NCBI GenBank assembly: GCA_905221605.1 | Contig: CAJNDS010002221.1 | Coordinates: forward strand, 382,501 to 446,500 | Direction of reading: 5' to 3' | DNA: 64,000 nucleotides | Source: Symbiodinium natans | Taxonomy: Eukaryota > Sar > Dinophyceae > Suessiales > Symbiodiniaceae | In this document: piece after piece, positions 44,094 through 53,898 of the stretch | Layout: every line of letters begins with the position of its first letter | Position numbering within the stretch: position 1 is the stretch's first letter | Notes under the pieces: model-generated | Told to the model about the DNA's origin: nothing | Database searches by the model: none | What the model saw: the letters and a program-made list of their open reading frames with translations, nothing else | Program-made: the position numbers and the translations under genes

Positions 44094-44197
44094 ATGTCTG
44101 GGGTCCAGGGGCTCCTACATCCCAAAGCCTCAAAACTGCCTCGCCAGGGCAAGGGCAAGGGGGACGATCCGGAGGCAGGGCGAGGGGCTCCAGCAGG
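44094..44197 (+). CDS. Start-like or internal exon
   Basis: ATG at 44094 opens MSGVQGLLHPKASKLPR then QGKGKGDDPEAGRGAPA, ending at the donor G|GTTTGGG. A good internal acceptor CCTCGCCAG (44147) in the same frame would give the shorter exon 44148-44197. Basic and glycine-rich, probably disordered. Confidence 0.6.
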
Positions 44198-44579
44198 GTT
44201 TGGGATTTTGGGGTTGGGGTTTGGGGTTTAGGGTTTAGGGTTTAGGGACCCCAAGCCCTAAACCTGAAACCATGCTGGGGTCCCCAAACTAAACCATCTG
44301 AACCTCAAAATCTAAGGCTGGCTGGTTCTTAGCAACCCTAAACCCTAAACCCTAAACCCTAAACCCTAAACCCTAAACCCTAAACCCTAAACCCTGTGTA
44401 ATCCTTTAAGGGGTATATATAGGTCCCTAATTCTCTCATTCCCTACTAAGAACCAGGGGGAAAGGGTAGTTTCATGGGCCCTTGTGTCCCTTACCCCCTT
44501 CAAAGGGTTCTGTTTTCAAAGGGTTTGAAGGGCAAGAATACCAGGTGTGGCCCCTCCCACCACTCCCCTTCCGAAACCT

Positions 44580-44875
44580 AAAACCCTAAGCCCTAAACCC
44601 TCAAACTCTAAAACCCTAAAACCCCTAAACCCTCAAACCCTACAGCCTAAACCCTCAAACCCGAAGTAAACCCTCAAACCCTAAAACCCTAAGCCCTAAA
44701 ATCCTAAACCCTCAAACCCCTAAACCCTAAACCCCTAAACCCTAAACCCTCAAACCCCTAAACCCTAAACCCTCAAACCCTAAAGGCCCAAACCCTAAAC
44801 CCTCAAACCCCTCAACCCTAAACCCTCAAACCCCTAAACCCTCAACCCCAAACCCTAAAACGCTTTTCTGTCGAA
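44580..44875. repeat. Variable CCCTAAA/CCCTCAAA repeat tract
   Basis: Mixed CCCTAAA, CCCTCAAA and CCCCTAAA units without long homogeneous runs lead to the exon at 44896. Confidence 0.88.
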
Positions 44876-44895
44876 TGGGTCCTCTCCTGCTCCAG

Positions 44896-44955
44896 GGGCA
44901 CCGGGGCTCGCCAGAGGGAATTGTCCTGTCCAATGTACCCCGCGAGGCCGCCAGG
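44896..44955 (+). CDS. Exon-like island, 20 codons
   Basis: A strong acceptor CCTCTCCTGCTCCAG precedes GHRGSPEGIVLSNVPREAAR, phase 0 at both ends, with donor G|GTTTAGGG. Repeats flank it in the standard order. Good coding composition. Confidence 0.7.
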
Positions 44956-45294
44956 GTTTAGGGCTTAGGGCCTAGGGCTTAGGGCTTAGGGTTTAGGGTT
45001 TAGGGTTTAGGGTTTAGGGTTTAGGGTTCCAGGGTTAGACTATTAGAGGACTTAGAGGACTGAGAGGGTTTACAGGTTTTTCGGAAGTTGTTTGGGTTTA
45101 GAGGACTTGTAGGGTTTAGGGGGTTGAGGGGTCAGGGTGGGGTCTAATTTTGCGTTTATGGGGTTTAGAGGGTTCAGTTCTGTCTAGGGTTTATCGGGTG
45201 CGTAGGATTTAGGGTTTTGGGTTTAGGGTGAGTTCCAAACCCCGAAGGCTGCAACCTGATCCCTCAGAAAAAACCTAAATCCTCAACCCTCAAC

Positions 45295-45390
45295 CCTAAA
45301 CCCTAAACCCTAAACCCTAAACCCTAAACCCTAAACCCTAAACCCTAAACCCTAAACCCTAAACCCTAAACCCTAGCCCTAAACCCTAAA
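45295..45390. repeat. CCCTAAA array
   Basis: About 12 units run up to the acceptor region of the exon at 45416. Confidence 0.93.
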
Positions 45391-45415
45391 GCCCGTAAAG
45401 CTGCAAAACCTTCAG

Positions 45416-45483
45416 CGCCGCAGGGCTTAGAGACGAGAGAGTATCAGCCCTCCTGCTGAAAGCTAGAGGCACCTTCCTGCAGG
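45416..45483 (+). CDS. Exon-like island, 22 codons
   Basis: After AAACCTTCAG it reads AAGLRDERVSALLLKARG then TFLQ, ending at G|GTTTAGGG. An alternative acceptor CGCCGCAG at 45423 keeps the same frame. CCCTAAA precedes and TTTAGGG follows. Confidence 0.68.
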
Positions 45484-46189
45484 GTTTAGGGTTTAGGGTT
45501 CAGGGTTTAGGGTTTAGGGTTTAGGTTTTAGGGTTTAGGGTATCAGGTTTCAGGGTTTAAGGTTTGGGGTTGTGGGTTTTAGGGTTTAGGGTCTAGGGTT
45601 TAGGGTTTAGGGTTTGGGGTTAGGGTTTAAGGTTTGGGGTTTGGGGTTTAGGGTCTAGGGTTAAAGCCCTCAACCCTAACACCCTCCCAAAACCCTCCCT
45701 AAAGCCCCAGGCCCTCCACCCTCCCTAGACCCCAAACATTAAACTCCACATCCCGAACCCAAAACCTAAACCCCCAAAAACCAAAAAACCCAAAACCCTA
45801 AAATCCTAAGCCCCCAAACCCTAAACCTTAACACCCAAAACCCTAAACCCTGAAACCTAACCCCAAAACTTAAGCTCTAAAGCCCTAAACCCTAAAACCA
45901 ACCCTAAACCCTAAATCCCAAAACCATAAAAACACAAACCCGAAACCCTAAAACCCTTCAAAACCCAAACCCAAAACTCTACAACCCCTAAACCCTGAAC
46001 CCTAAAACCCTCAAACCCTCAAACCCTAAACCCTCCAAAACCCCAAAATCCTGAACTCTAAACCCTAAACCCGAAACCTTAAATCCTGAAGCCTAAACCC
46101 TAAACCCTAAACCCTAAACCCTAAACCCTAAACCCTAAACCCTAAACCCTAAACCCTAAACCCTAAAGAAACCCCAAAGCCGCCGCCAG

Positions 46190-46246
46190 CTCAACACCTT
46201 GGATGCGCTGAATCGCCACTTCCGGCAGTTCGGGGAGGAGCACGGG
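46190..46246 (+). CDS. RRM domain exon 1
   Basis: After CCGCCGCCAG it reads LNTLDALNRHFRQFGEEHG, phase 0 at both ends, ending at the GC donor GCTGGGG. The pattern (L..LN.HF..FG) matches helix 1 and the turn of RNA-recognition motifs such as the RRM of RBM26/27-like CCCH proteins. Together with 46900-46920 and 48678-48740 it makes a near-complete RRM. This would be a nuclear RNA-binding protein; subfamily is inferred. Confidence 0.68.
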
Positions 46247-46640
46247 GCTGGGGGTTCAGGGTTTAGGGTTTAGGGTTTAGGGTTTAGGGTTTAGGGTTTA
46301 GGGTTCAGGGTTCAGGGTTCAGGGTTCAGGGTTCAGGGATTTTAGGGTTTTTGGGTTTCGGGTTTAGGGTTTAGGGTTTCGGGTTTCGGGTTTAGGGTTC
46401 AGGGTTTTAGGGTTTAAGGGTTCAGGGTCTTAGCGTTTTAGGGGCTTTCGGAATTCAGGGTTAACAGCGTCATGGTAGCGTTTGGGGTGCAAGCCCGGAA
46501 CATCCAAATGCCCGCAAGCTCGAAAAGCTCAGCAGGACGCCCTTTCCGAAGGGGATTTGCGGTTTTGGGTCGGTTCCGGGGTCTTGAGCAGTTGTTCAAG
46601 GTCTAGCATCTTTTCTTGAACCCTCTCCTAAGCGAACCTT

Positions 46641-46719
46641 ACCTAGACCCCCAAAGTATGTAAAGTAGCTGTCTTTTAGGAGTTTTGGGCCTTCTTCTAC
46701 ATACTTTGGGGGTCCAGGT
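46641..46719. mobile_element. Inverted-repeat element (family H)
   Basis: ACCTAGACCCCCAAAGTATG and its right counterpart CATACTTTGGGGGTCCAGGT form 22-bp inverted ends with one mismatch around a 35-bp core. It lies in the inferred intron between RRM exons 1 and 2. Confidence 0.68.
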
Positions 46720-46899
46720 ACACCAAGTATGGTGGCCCTAGACCCTGAAAAGGCAAAGGCTTGGGGTTTAGGGTTCAGGGTCTGCCGTACACCCTCAACC
46801 CTAAACCCCAAACCCTTAAAACCCTAAACCCTAAAAACCCTAAACCCTAAACCCTAAACCTTAAACCCTACTCATAAAGTGCGGGCTGCCCCTTGGCAG

Positions 46900-46920
46900 G
46901 TGTTGAAGATCACGTCGCAG
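46900..46920 (+). CDS. RRM domain microexon (21 nt)
   Basis: GCCCCTTGGCAG|GTGTTGAAGATC...CAG|GTTGCT encodes VLKITSQ in phase 0. It supplies the beta-2 strand between the helix of the first exon and the RNP1 strand of the third. A longer reading to a GC donor at 46947 would break phase with 48678. Confidence 0.5.
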
Positions 46921-47195
46921 GTTGCTGAGGCACGTGATGGCACGTGGCTTGGGTTTTAGGGCTTCAGGGCCTCCAGGGCTGTAAACCCAGAGAAGTTCCC
47001 CCCCTTTTTTTGTTTTAAGGTTCGGCTTGTTGACAATTGTGTACCCTAAACCCTAAACCCTGAAACCTCTAGGTGCGGCCTCTGTTCTCAGGCCATGGGG
47101 GTGATGTTTGGGAGGTCGAGGGCCTGGGACATACTGCAGGGATTTGCTATGTCTAAGTTGAGGGCTTAGGGATTTCGGGTTTAGGGTTTAGGGTT

Positions 47196-47355
47196 TAGGG
47201 ACTTAGGGACTTAGGGATTTAGGGATTTAGGGATTTAGGGATTTAGGGATTTAGGGATTTAGGGATTTAGGAATAAAGGTTTTCGGGATTTAGGGATTTA
47301 GGGATTTAGGGATTTAGGGATTTAGGGATTTAGGGATTTAGGGATTTAGGGATTT
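47196..47355. repeat. ATTTAGGG octamer array
   Basis: About 18 GATTTAGG octamers are interrupted once by AATAAAGGTTTTCGG. The octamer is absent as an array elsewhere in the window. Confidence 0.92.
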
Positions 47356-48055
47356 GGGATTTAGGGTCAGGGGCAAAGCTAGATTTCTTTGTTTAGGAAT
47401 TAGGGTTTCGGGCTACTAGGTTTAAGGTCTCCTAGTTGGGTAGCCTTCCCTTTTTGCCCCCTTTTTGGGTTTGGGGGTTCCTCGATTACTTCCCCACGCC
47501 AACAAGGGAACCCTGGCTAGACTACGAAACACTACAAAGCTTATTGTTATTGTCGGCAATGTAAACTACTCAAAGTCTTCATTTTGACTACTGTAAATCG
47601 GCCCACACTAAACACGCAACACGATGCTGCATTTAAGCCCAAAGCCCTAATTGCTTTACAGCGCTTTTTCTTTTCATTGAGAGTACATTGTACCTTGTGA
47701 TTTTAGGGGCTCCATTCCCAAGACCTAAAAACTATATGCACTAGACCCATGAAACCCCAAACCCAAACCCTAAACCCGGAAACCTCTGCTGCAAGGTTTT
47801 CGGGTTTAGGGGTTTGGGGGCTTGGAAGATTTGAGGGTGTAAAACCTTATTAAATAAATAAATATATATATATATATATATGTTAAGGTTTAGGAGGTTT
47901 AGGGGGTTTAAGGCGTCATGCACTGTGCGCGGGTTCGGCGGGTCGGCAAACTCCCTGCTGTGGAAGACCTTGAAATACTTCTCCTACGGGCAACATCCCC
48001 TCCAACACAGGTTAGGGGTAGGGTTTAGGGTTGCGCCTTCCACTGAGAGAGAAAG

Positions 48056-48091
<36 letters not shown>

Positions 48092-48367
48092 CGTGTACCT
48101 GCATGGGCAAATGCTTGGACAAGAAAGGGACTCTATAGGCTCTTTAGTAGCTTCTTTCCATGCCCAAGGGCCCCTCTGCAAAGAATGTTGGGCCGAAAGC
48201 CCCGTTCGGCCCCAAAGCCCTTATGTCCGAAACAGCCACATACCGGGCATGCCAAAAAGTAGGGCTACCCCTGATATACCCGAGAATAGTATAGTGCTTA
48301 GTAGAGGAAGCCCTAAAAGGATATCCGCCCTATTCTCCGAAAGCCCACCATATAGCCAGATTTAGAA

Positions 48368-48466
48368 GCATCCAACAAGAAGAAACCGTCGCCTTGGGCA
48401 GGCTTCAAATCTATCGAGCACGAAAGCAGTATCCGACGCACTGTGCACCGCCATGCCAAACAAGTA
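48368..48466 (+). CDS. Coding-like island within intron region
   Basis: After TTTAGAAG/AG the frame reads EASNKKKPSPWAGFKSI then EHESSIRRTVHRHAKQ to GTAGTC. Composition is protein-like, but it conflicts with direct joining of RRM exons 2 and 3. Confidence 0.42.
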
Positions 48467-48677
48467 GTCCTTGGTCCTAAGCCCTAAGCCCTAAACCCTA
48501 AACCCTGAAACCCCTAAACCCCTAAACCCCTAAACCCCTAACCCCTAAACCCCTACACCCCTAAACCCCTAAGCCCCTAAACCCCTAAACCCCTAAACCC
48601 TAAACCCCTCAACCCTAACCCTAAACCCTAAACCCTAAACCCTAAACCCTAAACCCTAAACCCTAAACCTTTGGCAG

Positions 48678-48740
48678 GGCAAAGCCTTCCTCCAGTTCGC
48701 CAACCGTGCCGCAGCAGAGGCGGAGAAGCCCAAAATCTGA
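48678..48740 (+). CDS. RRM domain exon 3 (RNP1)
   Basis: ACCTTTGGCAG is followed by GKAFLQFANRAAAEAEKPKI and TGA at 48738. GKAFLQF fits the RNP1 consensus (basic/G-F/A-F-x-F) and ANRAAAEAE fits helix 2. The stop could end the protein, or a GC donor at 48728 (GCCCAAAA) could continue it. CCCTAAA array upstream. Confidence 0.68.
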   Translation, partial: GKAFLQFANRAAAEAEKPKI

Positions 48741-48779
48741 GACTTGGGGGTTTGGGGTTAAACCCTAAACCCTAAACCC

Positions 48780-48838
48780 TAAACCCTAAACCCTTAACCC
48801 TTAACCCTTAACCCTTAACCCTTAACCCTTAACCCTAA
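48780..48838. repeat. CCCTTAA heptamer array
   Basis: Seven CCCTTAA units are flanked by CCCTAAA units, another locus-specific variant. Confidence 0.92.
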
Positions 48839-48839
48839 A

Positions 48840-49620
48840 CCCTACACCCTGCTTGCTAAACGGAATCGGGCCCGACGTTTCGTGGGCGTGGGGTTTCGGT
48901 GCCTAGGATTCCGGGCCTAGGGTCTAGGGTTCAGGCTAGGATATCGGGTTCAGGGCCAAGATTTTTCGTATTCAGAACCCAGGATTGGGGTGCGAGGCCC
49001 CGATTTTGGGGTTCAGCACCTAAGGGAGGGTTTAGGTTCAGCCTATATGGTTCGGGGCCTAGGATCTAGGGTTCACGGGTTTTAGGGCTCGGTGCCTAGG
49101 GCCTATGCTGGCGTTCAGGCTTCAGGCCGAGATTTTAAGGTTCAGGTTCTAGGGTTTAGGGTTTAGGGTTTGGGGTTTAGGGTTTAGGGTTCAGGTTCTA
49201 GGGTTTAGGGTTTAGGGTTTATCGGGTTTAGGGTTTAGGGTTTAGGGTTTAGGGTTCAGGGTTCAGGGTTCAGGGCTCAGGGTTCAGGGCCCAGTTCAGG
49301 ACCCAGCCCAGGAATTAAGGGTCCAGGGTTCAGCCTAGGATTCAGAGCCCAGATTTTAGGGCTCAGCATCTAAGGTCGTTCAGGGTTTAGGGTTTAGGGT
49401 TTAGGGTTTTGGGTTTAGGGTTTAGGGTTTAGGGTTCAGCCTAGGATTCGGGTTCAGGTTTATGGATTGAGTAAACTTTGCATTTTCTTATAATGTTATG
49501 GGATTCTTTGGGCGGGTGGGTTTTTGCTCGTCGCTTGCAAAGCTGCTTGACTAGTGAATGCTCGAACATGAGATGCTGAACCTAAACCCTAAACCCCAAA
49601 CCCTAAGCCCGTGCAATGCG
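48840..49620. other. Diverged TTTAGGG/TTCAGGG tract
   Basis: It consists of GGTTCAGGG, GGTTTAGGG and GGATTC words with no open exon. Positions 49484-49575 share ATGTTATGGGATTCT and TGGGCGGGTGGG with 28247-28335, a dispersed repeat (family K). Confidence 0.6.
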
Positions 49621-49687
49621 TAGGTTACTCTTGGGTGTCTATGGGTTGATTATTTCCTTTTCCGCCCTGCAACATTCACTCTCCGAG

Positions 49688-49759
49688 CTGTTGGCAAGCT
49701 TTGCCTGGGCTGGAGGTCAGCGTAGTGTTAGGAAGCCTCAGAAAGCCCTCCGCCCCTAA
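49688..49759 (+). CDS. Exon-like island, 23 codons
   Basis: TTCACTCTCCGAG precedes LLASFAWAGGQRSVRKPQ then KALRP, with TAA in a CCCTAA repeat at 49757 or a GC donor near 49745. The frame is open upstream (LQHSLSE). Not assigned. Confidence 0.55.
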   Translation: MLASFAWAGGQRSVRKPQKALRP

Positions 49760-49978
49760 ACCCTAAACCCTAAACCCCAAACCCCAAACCCTAAACCCTA
49801 AACCCTAAACCCTAAACCCTAAACCCTAAACCCTAAACCCTAAACCCTAAACCCTAAACCCTAAACCCCAAACCCCAAACCCCAAACCCTAAACCCTAAC
49901 CCTAAACCCTAAACCCTAAACCCTAAACCCTAACCCTAAACCCTAAACCCTAAACCCTAAACCCTAAACCCTTTACAG
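49757..49978. repeat. Long CCCTAAA array with CCCCAAA variants
   Basis: About 30 units, the longest CCCTAAA tract in the window, contain a block of CCCCAAA (49864-49886). It leads to the acceptor CCCTTTACAG. Confidence 0.95.
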
Positions 49979-50100
49979 GCAGCCTTGACGGTACCCGTTC
50001 TTGACCGTCCCGACATCGCAGTGGCGGCCCCCTTGGCATTCGATGGCCTAGCCCGGCAAAGCCGCATTCTCCACATGTCCCCGACCCCAGAGCTTCCACT
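49979..50100 (+). CDS. Exon-like island, ~40 codons
   Basis: CCCTTTACAG is followed by AALTVPVLDRPDIAVAAPL then AFDGLARQSRILHMSPTP and ELPL, open until TTTAGGG. The donor is uncertain (GC at 50092 or beyond). High GC3 and balanced composition make it one of the best single islands. Not assigned. Confidence 0.72.
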
Positions 50101-50209
50101 AAAAACTTTAGGGTTTAGGATTTAGGGTTTAGAGCTTGGGTTTACCCTGAACCCTAAACCCTAAACCCTAAACCCTAAACCCTAAACCCATTTAGGGCTT
50201 GGGCTTCAG

Positions 50210-50280
50210 GAGTATCTGAAGCCGAACGAATGAACCTTGTCCTCTCAAGGCATGTCCCTTTTGAAGTCGTCGGGCTTTCG
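50210..50280 (+). CDS. Exon-like island, 23 codons
   Basis: GGGCTTCAG precedes VSEAERMNLVLSRHVPFE then VVGLS, ending at the donor GTTTTC. An amphipathic helix followed by a strand. Not assigned. Confidence 0.66.
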
Positions 50281-50503
50281 GTTTTCAGGGATTTGAGGGC
50301 TTGAGGGTGTCTAGGACCTTATTGGGTTTAGGGTTTAGGGTTTAGGGTTTAGGGCCAGGAACCAGAGTAGGCCCTTGTATCCCCTTGTTGGGGTTCAGAA
50401 TCCCCTCTACGCACCTTTGAACCACAATGGCTACCCTTTTTTTGCCTAGGATTACTCTTGGGTCTAGGTGTTGGTGACAGGGGTTCAGGGTTTGGTGTTT
50501 CAG

Positions 50504-50572
50504 GTGCGGAGGCTTCCAGGCGATCTGCGTGCGGAACAGACTTCAAAGCGGTGATTTCATTCCGGCGCTGGC
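50504..50572 (+). CDS. Exon-like island
   Basis: GGTGTTTCAG is followed by two bases and AEASRRSACGTDFKAVIS then FRRW to the donor GTACTT. The frame stays open beyond. Family unknown. Confidence 0.56.
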
Positions 50573-50778
50573 GTACTTCGGATTGCTTTTGGGTTTCTGG
50601 CTTGACCTTGTTTTCCTTTAGGCTTCTCCCTATAAACCCTAAACCCGAAACTGCTCAAGGTCCTTTCCATTTAAGGTGGTTAGAGCTTCAGGCTTCGGAC
50701 GCTCGAGACTAGCGATTTCAACCCTAAACCCTGGGTTTAGGGTTTAGGGTCTATAGGGTTTAGGGTTTAGGGGTTTAG

Positions 50779-51055
50779 GCCTCCAACTGTTGGGACTTGC
50801 CTACGAAACGCATGGAATCGCACGTGCGAGTGGCTCTCAGTGTCAGTACGTGGACCGCGGCGGGAAGAAGCCTGAGATGTTTCAGAAGTCGATAACATTG
50901 ATCCAGAAATTGCAGTACCCCTCAATGAAGGAATCTTCCTTAAATCACATCTTCGGCCCGCTTTGCCAGTTTAAAGAATATCCTCAACTACATGAGCCAG
51001 CCCCCACCCACAGTATCAAGACAGCAGAAGACCCTACACACCCTGAGCCCTCGCA
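50779..51055 (+). CDS. Long exon-like island, 91 codons
   Basis: After GGGTTTAG the frame reads LQLLGLAYETHGIARASG, SQCQYVDRGGKKPEMFQK, SITLIQKLQYPSMKESSL, NHIFGPLCQFKEYPQLHE and EDPTHPEPSQ. It ends at the GC donor GCTAGAGTTTAGGG. It is the longest clean internal exon, with strongly protein-like composition. It lies 75 nt upstream of the zf-3CxxC gene start and could belong to a preceding gene. Family not recognised. Confidence 0.75.
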
Positions 51056-51129
51056 GCTAGAGTTTAGGGTTTAGGGTTTCGGGTTTAGGGTTTAGGGTTT
51101 AGGGTTTAGGGTTTAGGGTTTAGCAAGGG

Positions 51130-52572
51130 ATGGCCCCCTCGAAGTGCACAAGGCAGCCGGTCGCACGCCCAAGGCAAACCAGGCCGCCGATCGGGCCAGC
51201 AACCGGCGGGGCATCGAACAGCAGACCATCGAGCAACTACTACGGCCAGAGACGCGTCGCGGAGCCCGCCCACGGGTACCACAGAGCTGCATGGACGGGC
51301 TACGCCGGCTACGCGCCCCCGTGCGCAGCTCCCCAGTGGCCCATGACGCAGCCAGTCAGCCCGGGAATTCTTCACAGGGCCTCTGAGCCAGCCTTGGAGC
51401 TGCCAGCGCATGCAAAGGCTGTCTTGGAGACTCACTCCCGAAACTTTAATCACCCTTGGGAATTGTTTAAAAAAAAATTGTTTGTATAAAACCCAAGAGG
51501 ATATTATTTTAAAATTAAGGTTGTAAGGGGATATTTGATTATATATATATATATATTTGTTATTAAGGTTCTTGATTGGAGTCTAGGAAAGCTGGAAGAT
51601 CAGAAGCAGAAGCTCTGCCCCGTGGGCCAGCGGGTTTTCTCAGCACTTCGCAACGCCATGTCCCAGGCGGCTTCAGAGCAGTGGGTTGCTACGTCCTCCT
51701 TGGGAATTCGTTTTTGTTTTTGTTTATATAAAACCCAAGAGGGCACTAGAAAAAGTAGTATTTTTATTACGGTTCTAAGGGGAGTACAGGTTGAGTTTGA
51801 AAGGGCCTTCCGACAGCACCTGGCGAGATGCCGCTTGGGGCTTCCTTCGCTGGAGCGCGTGGCGTCTGGGCAATGGAGTTGCAGTCTAGCCGGCAGGGAT
51901 TTCTTGGTTTCTCTTCGCACAGAGGTGCTGGCCGATGGTCAGGAGGCTAATGACTTCCTTGCACGCTTGAAGCAGGAAGCTCGCAGGGTTCGCGGCACGC
52001 TCTTCGAGCACGGTGCGTGGTGGATGAAATCGTTGGTCCAAGGCTTGGCCAGCAAGGAAGACTTCTTGAAGCAATGTCGGGTTGCCTGGCCTCAAGGATG
52101 TGCAGGTCTGAGCCGCAGTAGTGGTCGCGAGGATGCTTGCGAATGGTGCGGGTGCTCAAAAGCATCCTCCCACCTGGCAGGAAGCCACCTTTGCAGAGTC
52201 ATGGCCCAGTTCTGCTGCGAGAGCTGCTCCTCCAAGTGGTGGAGCGTCCAGGCGCGCTTCGACCCCCAGCAGGAAAGGGTTCTAGGGCAGAAGTGCAAGT
52301 TCTGCGAACTGCATGGCCTTGTCTTGGCTTGGTGTTTTTCGGAGCCTCAGGACGTGCTGAACAGTGGCACCAAGTATCACCGCAGCGACTTGTGTGAAGC
52401 GTGTGGTAGGTTCGGAAATTGCCAAGGTGCTTTCTTCGAGCCCTTTATCATGTCTGCAGCCATCGAGCTATTGGCCCGAAAGCCCTGGTGGTACACATCA
52501 GGTGGTGCCTTGCTGGCTCAGGCAGGACCCTTTTTTGTGACCATGTTGCCCCATGTCGTTTCAACTGCTTGA
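51130..52572 (+). CDS. zf-3CxxC zinc-finger protein (three exons)
   Basis: The model has exons 51130-51459, 51568-51703 and 51785-52572, joined in phase: 1254 nt, 417 residues, stop TGA. The N-terminal ~110 residues are Pro/Arg/Tyr-rich and disordered (SSNYYGQRRVAEPAHGYH), with VLETHSRNFNHPW at the first junction. A helical middle follows. The C-terminal half carries four CxxC pairs: CEWCGC, FCCESCSSKWWSVQARF, GQKCKFCELHG and LCEACGRFGNCQG. The W-S-V-x-A-x-F after the second pair and GQKCKxC are hallmarks of the zf-3CxxC (receptor-transporter-type) family, known to be numerous in dinoflagellates. The function in these organisms is unknown. ATG 51130 follows a TTTAGGG array. An alternative frame in exon 1 is open for 80 codons, but the chosen one continues in phase. 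Confidence 0.82.
51460..51567 (+). other. Introner-like intron 1 (GA-AG)
   Basis: It begins CCTTGG|GAATTGTTT and contains TTTGTATAAAACCCAAGAGG, GGTTGTAAGGGGATAT and an (AT)n tract, ending TTATTAAG|GTT. It is 108 nt, carries an in-frame stop (51487) and sits in phase 0. The first ~75 nt are homologous to intron 2. Confidence 0.7.
51704..51784 (+). other. Introner-like intron 2 (GA-AG)
   Basis: It begins CCTTGG|GAATTCGTTT and contains TTTATATAAAACCCAAGAGG and GGTTCTAAGGGGAG|TACAG. It is 81 nt with no in-frame stop, so retention would add 27 residues. Removing it restores SSL-VQVEFERAF. It shares the donor context and internal words with intron 1. Confidence 0.7.
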
Positions 52573-53335
52573 AGTAAAAGCCGTGCGCAGGGGCAGGGTG
52601 CGCCCTCAGGGCCCTTGCGTTGCTGTGCGAACTTGCATGGGGGTTTCCGAAATTCGGGGTACCTTATTGGGGTCCTTACTATACGGGAATTTTGCTATTT
52701 GGGGGATTGTATATTGGGGGTCCCGTATTGTCCCGAGCCCCCACGTTGTCCGGAGGGTCTGGGGGTTCTGTTCCGATTCCTCGCGATTCGTTTGATGTGT
52801 GTTTGCGAGTTCAGGGTTGGGGGTTTTGGACATTTCGTGGTGGTCCATCTGAAAAACCTTTTGGCCTGTGCTTTGGGGGGTCGGGTCTCATTTTTCCATT
52901 ATTTCCTTATTTCCTTATCGCTCGCAAGAGCCCTTAGGTGTAGCACAACCCCCACGTTCTAAGGGAAGTTACATCGTCTCTTATTATGCTCTCTTACCTT
53001 ATGAATTCAAAGGGTTCTGAAGTACGGGCGCTTGGGCTTCAGAGAGAATATAAGGGGCATCTAATTAGGGGTTCCCATTTAAGGGTCCATATGAAACCCT
53101 AACTCCTAAACCCTATAAACCTACGCCAAGGTTGCTGCGGGATCAGGTTAGGTGGTCGGGACTAAGGGACCATGTAGCTACCCTTAGACACGTGCGCGAG
53201 CTGTGGGGGGAAGGCGGGTCCTTCTGAAACTTCAGGGGTCCTATTCCCTACAAAATACACCCTCAACCCTAGACCCAACACACCCCAAACTCTAAACCCT
53301 AAACCCTAAACCCTAAACCACCAAGCATCCCACAG
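52573..53335. other. Downstream of zf-3CxxC gene
   Basis: This is a 3' flank without a telomere array until 53290. Positions 52640-52740 are a family F repeat (GGTACCTTATTGGGGTCC, TATTTGGGGGATTG). Overlapping ORFs across 52553-52962 arise from it. Positions 53095-53330 hold CCCTAAA-type sequence. Confidence 0.55.
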
Positions 53336-53411
53336 TTGAACACGCACGCCCCAAGGCCCGAGTCCAACAAAAGAGCCCAAGAAAAGCCCGAAGCCTGGTG
53401 CCTGCGAGCAC
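53336..53411 (+). CDS. Exon-like island, 25 codons
   Basis: CATCCCACAG precedes LNTHAPRPESNKRAQEKP then EAWCLRA and the donor C|GTAGGGTTTAGGG. Hydrophilic and basic. Repeats flank it in the standard order. Confidence 0.67.
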
Positions 53412-53616
53412 GTAGGGTTTAGGGTCTGGGGTTTATAGGGTTTGGGGTTTGGGGTTTGGGGTTTAGGGTTTGGGGTTTGGGGTTTAGGGTTTAGGGTTTA
53501 GGGTTTAGGGTTCAGGGTTCAGGGTTTGGGGTTTTGGGGTCTGGGGTCTTTTGAGCTAAAGTAAGCCCCTTCAAGCCCAATGATCAACCTTCCTGCCCCT
53601 CGAAGGCGCGATCGCT

Positions 53617-53705
53617 AAACCCTAAACCCTAAACCCTAAACCCTAAACCCTAAACCCTAAACCCTAAACCCTAAACCCTAAACCCTAAACCCTAAACCCT
53701 AAACC
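53617..53705. repeat. CCCTAAA array
   Basis: About 12 perfect units lie before the exon at 53734. Confidence 0.94.
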
Positions 53706-53733
53706 TCTCAGTTTCGGCTCTGGGCCTCCGCAG

Positions 53734-53812
53734 TTGCTGCCTGTGCACCCCCATCCCCACGCGCCGTCATGGGCCTCACCGGATCACACCTGCACCTGGA
53801 GAACCTCAAGGA
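53734..53812 (+). CDS. Exon-like island, 25 codons
   Basis: GGCCTCCGCAG is followed by AACAPPSPRAVMGLTGSH then LHLENLKE, ending at the GC donor GCTAGGG. An ATG within (MGLTGSHLHLENLK) may be a start. An 11-unit TTTAGGG array follows. Confidence 0.65.
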
Positions 53813-53815
53813 GCT

Positions 53816-53898
53816 AGGGTTTAGGGTTTAGGGTTTAGGGTTTAGGGTTTAGGGTTTAGGGTTTAGGGTTTAGGGTTTAGGGTTTAGGGTTTAGGGCT
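53816..53898. repeat. TTTAGGG array at inferred intron 5' end
   Basis: Eleven perfect units begin two bases after the GC donor of the exon ending at 53812. Confidence 0.94.

Larger units (their letters stand above)
46921..48677. other. Inferred RRM intron with repeats and competing ORFs
   Basis: It contains TTTAGGG variants, the ATTTAGGG array (47196-47355), an (AT)n tract at 47862-47882, a (GA)n tract at 48056-48089 and two coding-like stretches. These are VRGFGGSANSLLWKTLKYFS at 47928-48010 and EASNKKKPSPWAGFKSIE at 48368-48465 (donor GTAGTC). If these are exons, the RRM model is wrong or they are alternative exons. Confidence 0.45.

Noticed and set aside
48040-48365. ORF continuing through RERERE into a long tail
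   Set aside because: The central part is a (GA)n microsatellite. Continuity through it is probably accidental, although the N-terminal part may be coding.
52553-52962. Three overlapping ORFs downstream of the zf-3CxxC stop
   Set aside because: They cover a family F repeat and overlap each other in different frames, with no splice or domain support.
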